Source of the DNA: Platanthera guangdongensis
Lineage: Eukaryota > Streptophyta > Magnoliopsida > Asparagales > Orchidaceae
Length of the DNA stretch: 64,000 bases
Assembly: GCA_039583875.1 (NCBI GenBank)
Contig: CM077147.1
Coordinates: forward strand, 162,315,866-162,379,865
Direction: 5' to 3'
The notes beneath the pieces were generated by a model. The model worked only from the letters and a program-made list of their open reading frames with translations, was not told the origin of the DNA and did no database searches. Position 1 is the stretch's first letter. Every line of letters starts with the position of its first letter. Both the position numbers and the translations under genes were made by a program. Positions 25,549-36,372 of this stretch are shown here, one piece after another.

Positions 25549-26340
25549 GATAGTCTTTATGTGTCGACACAAATAGACTAAGTGTCGACACAAGTAGACT
25601 AAGTGTCGACACTAGCCTTGATGGTGTCGACACAACTCCTTGTGTTGTTGCAACAGCTTCTGACACTGCTTCTTCAAAATGTGTCGACACTGATCATGTG
25701 TGTCGACACATGCCTTCTATTGAATGTGTCGAAACTGGTTGAGTGTGTCGACACAAATACTTCTTCTTCAATACTTAGTTGATTTCTGCTGTGTGTCGAC
25801 AGAACTCCTTTGTGTCGACACAACTTCTTGTGTTGTAACTTGCTAAGTGTCGACACATCTTCTTTATGTAGACACATGCCTTCATGTGTTGAAACTTTGC
25901 TGAGTGTCGACACATCTCCTTGTGTCGACACATTCTTCATGTGTTGAAACTTTGTTGAGTGTCGACACATCTCCTTGTGTCGACACATTCTTCATGTGTT
26001 GAAACTTTGCTGAGTGTCGACACATCTCCTTTGTGTCGACACTTGTACTTAAACTTTATTGAAGTTCGCTGAGTGTCGACATAGCCTCCTGGTGTCAACA
26101 CTTTTGATGTTGACAAAGTTTCTCTGGGTGTCGACACTGCCTCTAAGTGTCGACACTGATTATGTAGACAATTCTTCACTGTGTGTCGACACTGCCTGTA
26201 TGTGTCGACACATTTCTTCTGGTGTCGACTCTGCCTTCCTGGTGTCGACACAATTACTCCAAGTGTCGACACTACTTCTCTGGGTGTCGACACAAGCCTT
26301 CTTAAGTGTCGACACTTTTCTTCTGGGTGTCGACACATGG
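25549..26340. repeat. GTGTCGACAC palindrome array in U3 of element B
   Basis: About 27 GTCGAC cores in 790 bp, most within the full 10-base palindrome GTGTCGACAC or longer TGTGTCGACACA. Spacers are about 10-25 bp. Decayed units (GTGTTGAC, TGTCAACA, GTAGACAC) are interspersed. The matching array in the 5' LTR is 40981-41785. Confidence 0.95.
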
Positions 26341-26421
26341 ACTTAGAAACTTTTCCTGCAATCCTGCAGTTACTTAACCTGCACAAATAAACTCAAAGCA
26401 CATCAAATACACCTTGATGTA

Positions 26422-26745
26422 TGTAGAAACCGAATAGAGAACAAACCGAAATGGTTTTAACTGAAATTTTATTATCCGAAAAATGTATCTATTACAAAGG
26501 TATGTCCTCCCTTATATAGAATGGAGGAGAGATGAGAGAATACAAATAAGAGATGTGGGACTAAAAATTTACAGGACTAAGCGGACTATACAAAACAAAC
26601 CGCACAAGCCGCGCAGTTAGACAGCAGGGCTAACCGCACGGCTACCACCAGAGAGGAAGAGAGACTGCCAGGGTAGACCGCCAGACCGCGCGGTCTTCAA
26701 CCCGCCAAGACAAACCTACAGACCGCCAGGTCACCAACTTCAACA
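26422..26745 (-). repeat. 3' LTR of element D (324 bp)
   Basis: It starts TGTAGAAACCGAA and ends CTTCAACA. It contains a TATA box (TATATAAG on the minus strand, 26518-26511) and a perfect GACCGCGCGGTC palindrome near 26685-26697. Confidence 0.95.
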
Positions 26746-26752
26746 CTCCCCC

Positions 26753-28237
26753 TCAAGCTGGAGCATATATATCGATCATGCCCAGCTTGTCGCAGATGTG
26801 GAAAAAGGAAGCGGACACCGGCTTGGTGAAGACATCTGCCAACTCGTTGTCAGAAGTGACAAATGGAGTGCAAATCTGTTTCTTCAATATTTCTTCCCGA
26901 ATAAAATGACAGTCGACTTCTATGTGTTTTGTTCTCTCATGAAAGATCGAATTTTTGGAAATGTGTATCGCGGCCTTATTGTCACAGAACATAGGAAGAG
27001 GATAGTTGTAAACCTCTCCTAAGTCAAGCATGAGAGCCCGCAACCACTTCAACTCACATGTAGTCGATGACATGCTGTGATATTCCGCCTCTACACTAGA
27101 CCTGGAAACGACAGACTGTTTCTTGCTCTTCCAACTCACAAGATTGCCTCCAACAAATGTGCAGAAACCTGAAGTTGATTTGCGGTCCCCTTTGTCATCC
27201 ACATAGCTTGAATCAGAGTAAGCTTCAACCCTTAGGTGACCATTCTTCTGAAATAGGAGTCCTTTCCCTGGAGCAGCTTTAATATACTCTAATATCCTCA
27301 GAGCAGATTGTAGATGACACTCCCTCGGAGCTTGCATGAACTGGCTCACCTTGCCAACAACATAAGAGATGTCGGGTCTGGTTACCGTGAGATATATGAG
27401 CTTGCCCACCAGACGCCGGTATCTCGTAAGATCAGAGAGAAGAGGTGAGTCATCTGTCCAAGTTTTGTCTTCTCCAGCAGCCATAGGATAACGTGCAGGT
27501 TTAGCACCAGTGAGTCCTGCCTCCTTTAAAAGATCAAGAGCATACTTCTGTTGTGAAAGGACCATGGAGTTGGGATTTCTAGAGATTTCAATCCCCAGAA
27601 AGTATTTCGGGGAGCCCATATCCTTTGTGACCAGATGTTGACGAAGGTGTTTCTTGGTCATCAATACCCCATCCTGGTCATCGCCAGTAAGAAGAATGTC
27701 ATCAACATAAACCGCAAGAACAACAAGACCAGAGGCGGTTTTCCGAACAAACAAGGAGTGATCTGCTGAGCTTCTTGTAAAACCAATGGCCGCAACAATG
27801 CCACTGAACTTGTCAAACCAGGCACGAGGACTCTGCTTGAGGCCATAGATAGCCTTCTTTAGCCGGCATACCCGTGTCTCCCCCTGATCAACATACCCAG
27901 GAGGTTGCTTCATGTAAACATCTTCCTGCAGATCACCATAGAGGAAGGCATTCTTAATATCTAGCTGCGAGATGGGCCAATCTCTGTTGACAGCCACAGA
28001 GCGAAGAACCCGAATAGTGCTGAGTCGAGCCATGGGAGAGAAAGTGTCAAAGTAATCAATCCCATAAGTTTGGGTAAAACCCTTGGCAACCAGGCGAGCC
28101 TTATAACGATCCACACTGCCATCCGGGAGAAACTTCACCACGAAGACCCAATGACAACCAACAACATCTGTGCCGAAAGGAGGCGGAACAAGGGTCCAGG
28201 TACCCCGTTCAGTGAGAGTAGCAATCTCCTCATCCAT
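26753..28237 (-). CDS. Reverse transcriptase-RNase H of element D
   Basis: A 494-codon open frame begins MDEEIATLTERGTWTLVPPP and has the full copia [59 protein letters not shown] and LAVYVDDILLTGDD (YVDD catalytic pair intact). RNase H follows with SDSSYVDDKGDRKSTSGFC, SRSSVEAEYHSM and NELADVFTKP. It ends at the polypurine tract, as expected. The ATG is an internal Met: the frame continues upstream through EALTIPHWKVA to a TAG at 28270-28268, beyond which the PR-IN frame is in the same phase. One polyprotein with a single stop is therefore likely. Confidence 0.9.
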   Translation of the reverse strand: MDEEIATLTERGTWTLVPPPFGTDVVGCHWVFVVKFLPDGSVDRYKARLVAKGFTQTYGIDYFDTFSPMARLSTIRVLRSVAVNRDWPISQLDIKNAFLYGDLQEDVYMKQPPGYVDQGETRVCRLKKAIYGLKQSPRAWFDKFSGIVAAIGFTRSSADHSLFVRKTASGLVVLAVYVDDILLTGDDQDGVLMTKKHLRQHLVTKDMGSPKYFLGIEISRNPNSMVLSQQKYALDLLKEAGLTGAKPARYPMAAGEDKTWTDDSPLLSDLTRYRRLVGKLIYLTVTRPDISYVVGKVSQFMQAPRECHLQSALRILEYIKAAPGKGLLFQKNGHLRVEAYSDSSYVDDKGDRKSTSGFCTFVGGNLVSWKSKKQSVVSRSSVEAEYHSMSSTTCELKWLRALMLDLGEVYNYPLPMFCDNKAAIHISKNSIFHERTKHIEVDCHFIREEILKKQICTPFVTSDNELADVFTKPVSASFFHICDKLGMIDIYAPA

Positions 28238-28270
28238 GGCAACTTTCCAGTGAGGAATAGTAAGGGCCTC

Positions 28271-29965
28271 CTAGTAGGAACGGGGGGTGGCAGTGGCCGA
28301 GATAGCCAGTGCAAAAGCTCTGCGAGCAGGGGTAAGACGATCGTAGGAAACAACTGCAGCAAGCGGGTGTTGGGTATAGGCCCGAACCCCTTTGCGAAGA
28401 GCAATCGGGAGATCCAGGTCAGCAGGTGCCTCAGTATCCAGAGTATCCGTGGTGGAGAGAGCTGGCCCAGGAGTAGAGAGAGATGACAGCGGAGTGGAGG
28501 GAGAAAGCGGAGTAGAGGGTGGAGATGATGAGGATGAGGAAGACGGTGGAGTGGGTGGAGAGGGCGGAACATCAGTGGGAGCAGAGGGAATGGATGGGTT
28601 GGTATGATAAGTAGGATCAGGAGGAGTAGAAGTGGAAGCGGGAGAGAAGTAAGATGCATTGGCAAAGAAGGTGACATCCGCAGAGACAAATTGCTTGCGG
28701 GTAACATGGTCAAAGCAACAATATCCTTTCTGAGTGGGAGAGTAGCCCAGAAAGACACATTTGGTGGCACGTGGTGAGAGTTTATCACGGGTGGCAGCGG
28801 GAGAGTGCACAAAAGCGGTGCACCCAAAGATGTGCAGAGGAAGAAGAAAGGGATCCTTGTCCGGATAAAGAATGGAGAAGGGGGTAGCACCATGGAGAAC
28901 TGTGGAGGGAAGGCGATTGATGAGATAACAGGAGAGGAGGACAGCATAGCCCCAATAGGAGCGAGGAACATGCATTTGAGTCATCATAGTGCGAGCGACA
29001 TCAAGGAGGTGACGGTTTTTGCATTCCGCCACCCCATTTTGTTGTGAGGTGAAGACACAACTGGTTTGACGAATAACACCATGGTGAATACAAAAGGAGG
29101 AGAAGTCGTGGCTAAGATACTCCTTAGCATTTTCAGAACGAAGGAGTTTAATAGACGTATCAAACTGAGTCTTAACCATAGAATAAAAGGAGGTCCAAAC
29201 AGAGAACAGCTCAGAGCGATCTTTGAGAAGATATACCCACGTACATCGAGAGAAATCATCAATGAAGGTGACAAAATAGGAACTACCCCGACCGATGGTG
29301 AGGTTAGGAGTGGGACCCCATATGTCAGAGTGAACGAGGTCGAACGGACGGGAAGAGCCCCGACTTTGCGTTGGTGGGAAGGATGAGCGGTGATGTTTGC
29401 CAAGTTGACATGCATCACAGTTTAGAGGAGGATGATGAGGAGGGAGGTGCGGCAGGAGCTGTCGTAGAATTCGGGGAGGAGCATGTCCAAGGCGAAGATG
29501 CCATTGGAGAAGATCTGTAGAGGAGGAGAAGGCGGATAGAGCAGAAACGTTGTCGAGGAAGTAGAGGCCACCACTCTCAGTCCCGGTAGCAATCGTCCGT
29601 TGGGAGTCTGGATCCTGAAAAGCACAAGAGGTAGGGGTGAATATGACAGAACACCGCAATTGCTTGCATAAAGAAGTAACCGATAATAAATTGCACGGAA
29701 ACTTGGGCACATAGAGGGTATCAGCCAAGCAGAGAGATGGAGTCACTTGAACCATGCCTGTCCCATGGACCGGGGAGGGAGATCCATCAGCAACAATGAC
29801 CGGGGGCAACTGAGCATGTGTGTCAAGAAGAGAGAAACATTGAGGATTGCCTGTCATATAATTTGTAGCACCAGAGTAGATTAGCCATCTTCCGCGAGTA
29901 ACAACATGAGCACTACCAGAAGAGGTGACCACGGAGGCGGACAGGCTGGAGGAGGGGAAAGCCAT
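28271..29965 (-). CDS. Protease-integrase of element D
   Basis: A 564-codon frame. Protease: RWLIYSGATNYMTGNP, where the catalytic Asp of DSG is replaced by Tyr. Pre-integrase: LLQWHLRLGHAPPRILRQLL with HHCC completed by CDACQLGKHH. Integrase: DLVHSDIWGP (first Asp), LLRSENAKEYLS (Glu where the second catalytic Asp is expected) and SQQNGVAECKNRHLLDVAR (Glu present, an expected Arg is Cys). Then VPRSYWGYAVL, FGCTAFVHS and a Pro/Ser-rich linker toward RT. It ends at a TAG in frame with RT-RNase H. Two lost catalytic residues suggest neither enzyme works. Confidence 0.88.
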   Translation of the reverse strand: MAFPSSSLSASVVTSSGSAHVVTRGRWLIYSGATNYMTGNPQCFSLLDTHAQLPPVIVADGSPSPVHGTGMVQVTPSLCLADTLYVPKFPCNLLSVTSLCKQLRCSVIFTPTSCAFQDPDSQRTIATGTESGGLYFLDNVSALSAFSSSTDLLQWHLRLGHAPPRILRQLLPHLPPHHPPLNCDACQLGKHHRSSFPPTQSRGSSRPFDLVHSDIWGPTPNLTIGRGSSYFVTFIDDFSRCTWVYLLKDRSELFSVWTSFYSMVKTQFDTSIKLLRSENAKEYLSHDFSSFCIHHGVIRQTSCVFTSQQNGVAECKNRHLLDVARTMMTQMHVPRSYWGYAVLLSCYLINRLPSTVLHGATPFSILYPDKDPFLLPLHIFGCTAFVHSPAATRDKLSPRATKCVFLGYSPTQKGYCCFDHVTRKQFVSADVTFFANASYFSPASTSTPPDPTYHTNPSIPSAPTDVPPSPPTPPSSSSSSSPPSTPLSPSTPLSSLSTPGPALSTTDTLDTEAPADLDLPIALRKGVRAYTQHPLAAVVSYDRLTPARRAFALAISATATPRSY

Positions 29966-30655
29966 GGAAGCAAGAGAGGAGCAAACCGCGACGATAAGAA
30001 CAAGCCGCGAGAAGAGAAAAGAGCACCAAGCCGGGCGAACAGAAAACAGGTCGTGCGGCTAGGAAGGCCGCTACCAAGAAGCAGAGCAAAGCAGAGGGAA
30101 AGAAGTCGCACGACCTGAAAAAGTCGGGCGAACAGAGGAGAACAAGTCGCACGGCAAAAGATAAGGTCGGGGCGACTAGCAAGCAAGAGCGGGTAGAAGG
30201 CAACAAGAAGTAGAGCGCGGCGAATAGAGGAGATCGCGAAAACGGTTCGCGAAAAAGAGGGGGCAAGCCGCGCGGACAGGTCGCACAGACAGACGGAGAA
30301 TCAAGCGGCTAGAAAGCAGTCAAAGGCCCAGCGGGGAAGAGGTCGCGCGGACTGAGAAGGCCGAGCGAACAGAAGAGAAGAGGAGGCAAGAAGCAGCGAC
30401 TACAACAAGTCGCTGACCGGGCGAACAGAAACAGGCCGCAACGACTAGGAGGTCGGAGAGGCAAGAAGGAACCAGGAGCGCGACGACAACGAGACAGGTC
30501 GCGGCGACGAATAGCAGCAGGAGAAGAGAACCAAGGAGAAGCAAGCCGCGCGAACAGGGCGGCGGACAGAAGAGAGGGCAAGCCGCAAGACAGGTCGCGG
30601 AGAGCGGAAAACAAGCCGCGAGAATCAGAGAGCGCTCACAATCAGGAGGAAACGA
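29966..30655 (-). other. Leader of element D in place of gag: low-complexity CG-rich repeat
   Basis: About 690 bp between the primer site and protease, where gag should be. It is built from recurring words AAGCCGCG, GGTCGCGCGG and CGGGCGAACAGA. Words overlap those of the D LTR (AAGCCGCGC, GACCGCGCGGTC). Long minus-strand frames here are Leu/Cys/Ser-rich and carry no gag motif or zinc knuckle, so I do not call them genes. Confidence 0.7.
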
Positions 30656-30673
30656 CCGTGTCCTCTGATACCA

Positions 30674-30997
30674 TGTAGAAACCGAACAGAGAACAAACCG
30701 AAATGGTTTTAACTGAAATTTTATTATCCGAAAAAGGTATCTATTACTAAGGTATGTCCTCCCTTATATAGAATGGAGGAGAGATGAGAGAATACAAATA
30801 AGAGATGTGGGACTAAAAATTTACAGGACTAAGCGGACTATACAAAACAAACCGCACAAGCCGCGTGGTTAGACAGCAGGGCTAACCACACGGCTACCAC
30901 CAGAGAGGAAGAGAGACTGCCAGGGTAGACCGCCAGACCGCGCGGTCTTCAACCCGCCAAGACAAACCTCCAGACCGCCAGGTCACCAACTTCAACA
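30674..30997 (-). repeat. 5' LTR of element D (324 bp)
   Basis: Near-identical to 26422-26745. TATA box TATATAAG on the minus strand at 30770-30763. Confidence 0.95.
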
Positions 30998-31336
30998 ATG
31001 TATATCATTGAGTAGGGTGAGGCTTCTTCAAATCTGGTACATATATTCCAATGTACCCAACAATCTCCCCATATTTGGGGAAGTCATAACCCTTAGTCAA
31101 TGATATACACCATACATAACAAATTTTCAGTATGATGTAAAACAGTATTATATGACAGGGAAAATACTAAACATGTATAAACAAAATATGTGCAATCAAT
31201 TATCTCAAAATAATAATGTAGTAGATTTGAATCATGACACATTGTTTTTACAAATTCAAACATTTTCATTAATCAAAAGTTTACATAGAGTTAAATGCAA
31301 ATGATTACAGATTGTAAACTTAAGAAAATTTCTATC

Positions 31337-34145
31337 CTATGGCTGCTCTGGTTCCTTGATAACAATGCCCTTTCCAGATTGAATCTTTGCTTGAATAGGA
31401 GCTTCATTGTCATCAGCAGGCTTCTTCCCTTTAAGATCTTTCTTTTTCTGTTCTTCAGCCCTTATCTTCTGTCTTTCAAAATAGTGATAAGGCTTAGGGA
31501 AATACTTGTTAGGCTCCTGTGCATTAGGAGGTAGCTTTCCTAATTTATCCTTCCTTCTGGATTGTACTATGGCCTCTTGCCTAGCCTCATGCTTCTTCCA
31601 TTCCTGATCAGAATACCATTTGCCTCTCTCTAGGAAATTATCCTTAGCAGCCTTCCAAGCAGTTAATGTGATATTCCTAGAAGTTGGGCGCCATTGCTCA
31701 AAATCTGGCCTTAATTCATCTTGCTCTCTGAACCTTTTCTTAGATAATTGGGTCTCTTGTTCTTTTAGAACTGCCTCTGGCACAGGCAGAACAACTTTTT
31801 CAAGAATAACATTCTGATTACCCTCAGGTGGACTATACATAGACTATACCTCCTGATGTATCATGTTAAAATCTGCAGGAGGGTATATCACTTGAGCCAC
31901 TTCAGCTTGCTCTCCTCCAAAGTATGCAGGAATGATGCCAGACTCTGCAACATTATCATCATCACATAAAGGTGGATACCAAGGGTGGCTCTGATGGAGT
32001 TTGAAATCTATTTTGCATGATCAGAGCCTGCTTTGACTAACAATCTCTCCCCCTTTATGACTTCTCTTTTTATGTGATCTCTAAGATCATCCTTTTGAAA
32101 TCGTATCTGAGCATTCAAATAGTTAACTCCATCCTTATAAAAAGGTTTTAACCTTTGGAGTTTTTCAGTAATTGCCTTCCGAGAATCTTCAATGGCAGTT
32201 TTAACAGCTGTTAGGCTCTCTTGTAGGTGCTTATCAAAGGCCTCTTTGGCAGTAGTAATTATAGCAGTCTGGGCAGTAGATATATTCTTCATTTCAGTGA
32301 CAATGGCATTATGAGAAGCAGTTAGATTATCATTCATTCTAAGCTGATTCTGCAGGACATATCCTTGTTTTACTGTCATGTCATCAACTTGTTTCTTAAT
32401 GTTTTCTTGATGAGTAGCTAGATAGACCACTGTATTGCCTTCTTTATGGAAACAATCAGTCATTTCCTTCTTGTTTTGATTCACTTCAAATCTGATAGAT
32501 TTGATGTCTTGTACCAAGTCAAATTGCAGGGATTTATGCCCTTCATCCATATACTTTTCTAAAGCTTTTCTTTGCTCATCCATCTTGATTTGCAATGCCA
32601 CCATCAGAGAACTATAATCAGTAGTTGTGGTAGGCTGTGGAGCAATTGACTGCAATGCTTTCTTGTAGTTCTGGCTTCTTCTCTTGAAAACCTGGAACTT
32701 CCTTTTATTGGCTCTAGCAACCTCTTCATCCTCTAAAGCAGAAGTACTAGCAATATCTACTCTATCCTTAGGACTAGGATGTAAATCCTTCTCAGTCCTT
32801 GATAGCTCCTCAGCAATTCTTTGCTCCTCAGTCTCTTGTCTAGCAGTCTCCTCTACATGCTCCTCTTCAAGATTTACCTTCTCCCCCTCAACAGCTGATA
32901 TCTCTCTCTCAAGGTCTGTCTGTAAAAGATCAGGGAACAAATCTTCTAATGTAAACTCATGCTGAGGTTGTACAGGAGAATCTCTTATTTCTGGAGCAAC
33001 TGAGTCTACTTTATCAGCAACTGATGTGTCCTCCATGACAACATCTTGTGGTTCACTATGTAACTGTTTTTGCTGATCAACATCAACTAATGGTTCAGAC
33101 AAAACTTCATCCTCAATATGGAAATTTAATTGATTTACTTCAGTAATTACCTCTAGAATAGTTTGGGTAGCCCTTTCACTATCCAAGTGAGTGGACTCTT
33201 CCAAATATAGAGGCTCCCTTGGAGTGGATCCAGGTGAATTTTGCTAGCTGAGGGTAGCTCCCCCTGCCTCTGTGCATCTTCTTGTCTTGCTGGTGACTGT
33301 CCAGCATTGCCATCCTCTCCAATATCTGAACTAAACACCACTTGCTCCTCTGAGCTACTTGAGGATTCTTGTGCCACAATGGCTGTCTTCTTCTTCTTCT
33401 TCTTCTTCTGAGGTGTTTCCTTTTCTGGAGTTGGCAGTTCCTTTGTCAATACTCTATCCCACCTTGAGAAAATTCTTACATTCATTCTCCTCATGTGGTT
33501 TATCTTTGAACCAGCAGCTTGGTTCATCACTTCAGGTATACTTCTAGCTAAGTATAAGCTCATAATTCTACCCAGATTGGGCTTCTTCAGACTTTCTTTT
33601 ATCTTGTCAAACATCACTGCTGACCAATCAGTTTCAAGTTTGAATATTATCCTTGTCATCAAACTGAACATGTGAGCTGAAGTTCTATCATGCCCACCAG
33701 GCTTGCTCAGTATCACCTTCCCAACTATCTCAGATAAGAACTTTCCTTGTACATTCATTCCTTTCCTATTAAAGACTGAACCAATCTTCAAGCTTGAATC
33801 CAGTCCACACCATGTCAGTGCCTCCCTTGTCTTTGAAGCACATACATCTTCCTCTTCTTTTGTTCTAGGGAGATGCAGAACTTTTCTTAGAGTCTTATGG
33901 GAGACCTTCACCTTTGCCCCATGAACTTTGGACTTAATCTTGAGTATAGATTCATCAAGAGTTGCTGCACTCAATAATTCGAGGACTTCTTTCTTCCAGA
34001 TCTTGATAGGTTCTGAAACAAGATACTCTAGGCCTGTCTCTGTAATTAGGGTTACCACACCTTAGATTTCGGGTTCCGCGTCATCAAAGGCGTGTCGCAC
34101 GAGCTCGTATACTTCATTAATGTTCTCTTCTAGCTTGGGCGCCAT
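31337..34145 (-). pseudogene. ORF2 of copia element B (extra ORF after pol)
   Basis: From the ATG at 34145-34143 (MAPKLEENINEVYELVRHAF) the protein can be followed for about 935 codons to the stop at 31337. A TAA at 34064-34062, a frameshift near 33205, a TGA near 32010 and a stop near 31843 interrupt it. The N-terminal third (EPIKIWKKEVLELLSAATLD, KVSHKTLRKVLHLPR, NRKGMNVQGKFLSEIVGKV, KPGGHDRTSAHMFSLM) is globular and shared with C. The middle is acidic. A coiled-coil region (QIKMDEQRKALEKYMDEGHK, KQGYVLQNQLRMNDNLTASH) follows, and the end is Lys/Glu-rich. No signal peptide or transmembrane segment is seen, so an envelope role is doubtful. The N-terminal type recalls what databases call putative plant transposon protein. 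Confidence 0.68.
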
Positions 34146-34174
34146 TAGGGTTTGAAGAAATTTTGAATTTAGAG

Positions 34175-34620
34175 AAGAGAGATGTCGACACACAAGTTTG
34201 GTCTCGAAACTAAGGTGAGCGAGTCGACAAACAATGGGGAAAGCCTATTTATACCTTTCTAGAATTGAATGTGAAAAGGCGCGTTAACATACTTGAAAAG
34301 TGTCGACACTTTTCAAAAGTGTCGACACTTACTGCTAATGTCTCGACAACTATGTGTCGACACAAATATAGTCGACAGAATATATATGTCGACACTTATA
34401 TATCTCAGCTCGACACTTAGTCGAGACTCTACTAAACTAATTCTGTGTAAATCCTAAGTGTTGACACCACCCTGGATGTGTCGACACCTATACTGCATGT
34501 GTCGACACTAATTCTCTGAAGTGTCGACACAGACTTCCTGGATGTGTCGACACCATTTCTCTGAAATGTCGACACCACTTCTATGTGTCGACACAGACAA
34601 CTCTGTGTGTCGACACTATT
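34175..34620. repeat. Internal GTGTCGACAC array between pol and ORF2 of element B
   Basis: About 14 sites, the same palindrome as in the LTR, lie between the RNase H stop (34643) and the ORF2 start. The gap is otherwise non-coding. Confidence 0.92.
34243..34287 (-). promoter_or_regulatory. Predicted internal promoter of ORF2 in element B
   Basis: On the minus strand TTAACGCGCCTTTTCAC (34287-34271) is followed by GGTATAAATAGGC (34255-34243), and the ORF2 ATG lies about 100 bp downstream. The 17-mer is repeated exactly in C at 49506-49522 in the same position. The role is inferred from layout only. Confidence 0.5.
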
Positions 34621-34642
34621 TTACTTAGCCAATTTTTGTAAA

Positions 34643-36345
34643 CTATTCTAAGTTTATCATACCTAATTCAATTTTAAACTTATTGAATTTGGTTTCATCT
34701 AAGGGCTTAGTAAACATATCAGCTAACTGATTATCTGTCTTAACATACTCTAGGGAAATGTCTTCTTTTTCAACATGTTCTCTTAGAAAATGGTATTTAA
34801 TTTCTATGTGCTTAGTCCTATTATGGGAGACAGGATTATTTGCAATAGAAATGGCACTAGTAGAATCACAAAATAAAGGTGTCCTACTTACTTGAATATC
34901 ATAATCTTCTAGCTGATGTTGAATCCATAGAAGTTGAGCACAACAACTTCCTGCAGCCACATACTCTGATTCTGCTGTGGAGATAGCCACACTTGTTTGT
35001 TTCTTGCTACTCCATGACACCAGCCTTCCACCTAGAAATTGACAGGTTCCTGTGGTACTTTTCCTATGTTCCTTGCAGCCTGAAAGTCTGCATCTGAATA
35101 ACCTGTCAATTCAAAATCTCCATTCCTAGGGTACCAAAGGCCTAGATAAGGAGTGCCCTTAAGATATCTCAAAATTCTTTTGACTGTTGTCAAATGAGAT
35201 TCTTTAGGGCAAGCTTGGTACCTAGCACAGACACATGTAACATACATGATATCTGGTCTACTAGCAGTCAAATACAGTAGTGAGCCAACTATCCCTCTAT
35301 ACAAAGTTTCATCTACAGGTTTCCCTGCATCATCTTTGTTTAGAGACATGCTTGACCCCATAGGAGTTTTCATGGTAGTGGATGATTCCATACCATACTT
35401 CCTTATCAATTCTAGGGTGAACTTAGACTGGCATATGGATAATCCATCTTCAGTCTGTCTAACTTGGAGACCCAAGAATAACTTAAGTTCCCCTATACTG
35501 CTTATTTTAAATTGTCCTTGCATGAGTTTTGCAAACTTCCTGCAAAGACTACTTTCTGTAGACCCAAATATGATGTCATCTACATATATTTGGACTAAGA
35601 TAATCTTGCCTCTGGATTCCCTAAGGAATAGAATCTTGTCTATTTTCCCCCTTGAGAATTTGTTCTCAATGAGGAAACTAGACAGGGTTTCATACCAAGC
35701 CCTAGGGGCTTGTTTTAACCCATACAAAGCCTTTCTAAGTCTATATACATAGTCAGGTTTAAGAGAATCTACAAAACCTGATGGCTGCTCTACATAGACT
35801 TCTTCCTTCAGATTTCCATTCAGAAAAGCTGACTTAACATCCATTTGATATACCTTAAATCCTTGAAATGTTGCATAGGCAAGGAACATCCTTATTGCTT
35901 CTAGTCTTGCTACTGGAGCAAAGGTTTGATCAAAATCAATACCTTCTTCCTGCCTATATCCCTTTGCAACAAGTCTAGCTTTATTCTTTATGATGATTCC
36001 ATGCTCATCCAACTTGTTCCTAAAGATCCACTTAGTTCCAATAATGTTGTGGTCCTTGGGTTTAGGAACTAGCTCCCAGACCTTGCATCTTTTGAATTGA
36101 TTCAGCTCCTCTTGCATGGCCTCAATCCAATGAGGGTCTAGGATTGCTTCTTCAAACTTCTTTGGCTCAACTTGGGATAGGAAACTTGAATAAAGAACGA
36201 TACTTAGATTTCTTCTCCTTGTTTGCACTCCTTGTCTAGGATCTCCAATTATCTGATTGGCTGGATGATCCCTTAAGTGCCTAATTGCTGGAGGCAGCCT
36301 GTCTTCTGGTTGTATACCTTTAGCTTCTTCATTGAACTGCACCAC
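34643..36345 (-). pseudogene. Reverse transcriptase and RNase H of element B
   Basis: RT frame 36345-35032: [20 protein letters not shown] (cut here), [67 protein letters not shown] (YVDD intact) and [20 protein letters not shown] frameshift at the start of RNase H (after YSDADF, near 35075) moves the rest into frame 35020-34643: VSWSSKKQTSVAISTAESEY, NQLADMFTKPLDETKFNK, ending LGMINLE. Apart from this one shift the RT-RNase H is in good condition. Confidence 0.9.
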
Positions 36346-36372
36346 TTGGTCTTCTTCAGCATCAGGAGTATC

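Larger units (their letters stand above)
26422..30997 (-). mobile_element. Copia element D, gag-less, inserted in the 3' LTR of B
   Basis: Ends TGTAGAAACC and CTTCAACA are flanked by ATGTA (26417-26421 and 30998-31002). LTRs are 26422-26745 and 30674-30997, each 324 bp, with 7 differences counted by eye. A primer site (TGGTATCAGAGG on the minus strand) abuts the 5' LTR at 30673, and a polypurine tract (CCAGCTTGAGGGGGAG) abuts the 3' LTR at 26746-26761. It encodes PR-IN and RT-RNase H but no recognisable gag. It is a different copia lineage from A, B, C and E. Confidence 0.95.
24501..31062 (-). repeat. 3' LTR of element B, split by element D
   Basis: LTR sequence runs 24501-26421 and 30998-31062 around D. 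It holds a C/G run next to the LTR end (24525-24537), the TTTATAGTGGTTCCCC block (24680-24695), the CTACAACTCAG-type leader repeats (24780-25030), a TATA-like CTATTTAAAG (25393-25405) and the GTGTCGACAC array (25549-26340) upstream of it in element orientation. Confidence 0.92.

Noticed and set aside
25549..26340. Repeat-spacer pattern resembling a CRISPR array
   Set aside because: Repeats are 10-base palindromes with irregular 10-25-base spacers inside a plant LTR, repeated in several elements; no cas genes and a eukaryotic context.
29881..30614. Leu/Ser/Cys-rich minus-strand ORFs in the leader of D as a gag or membrane protein
   Set aside because: Low-complexity repeat words, no zinc knuckle or gag block, and apparent hydrophobicity follows from the CTT/CTC-rich composition.
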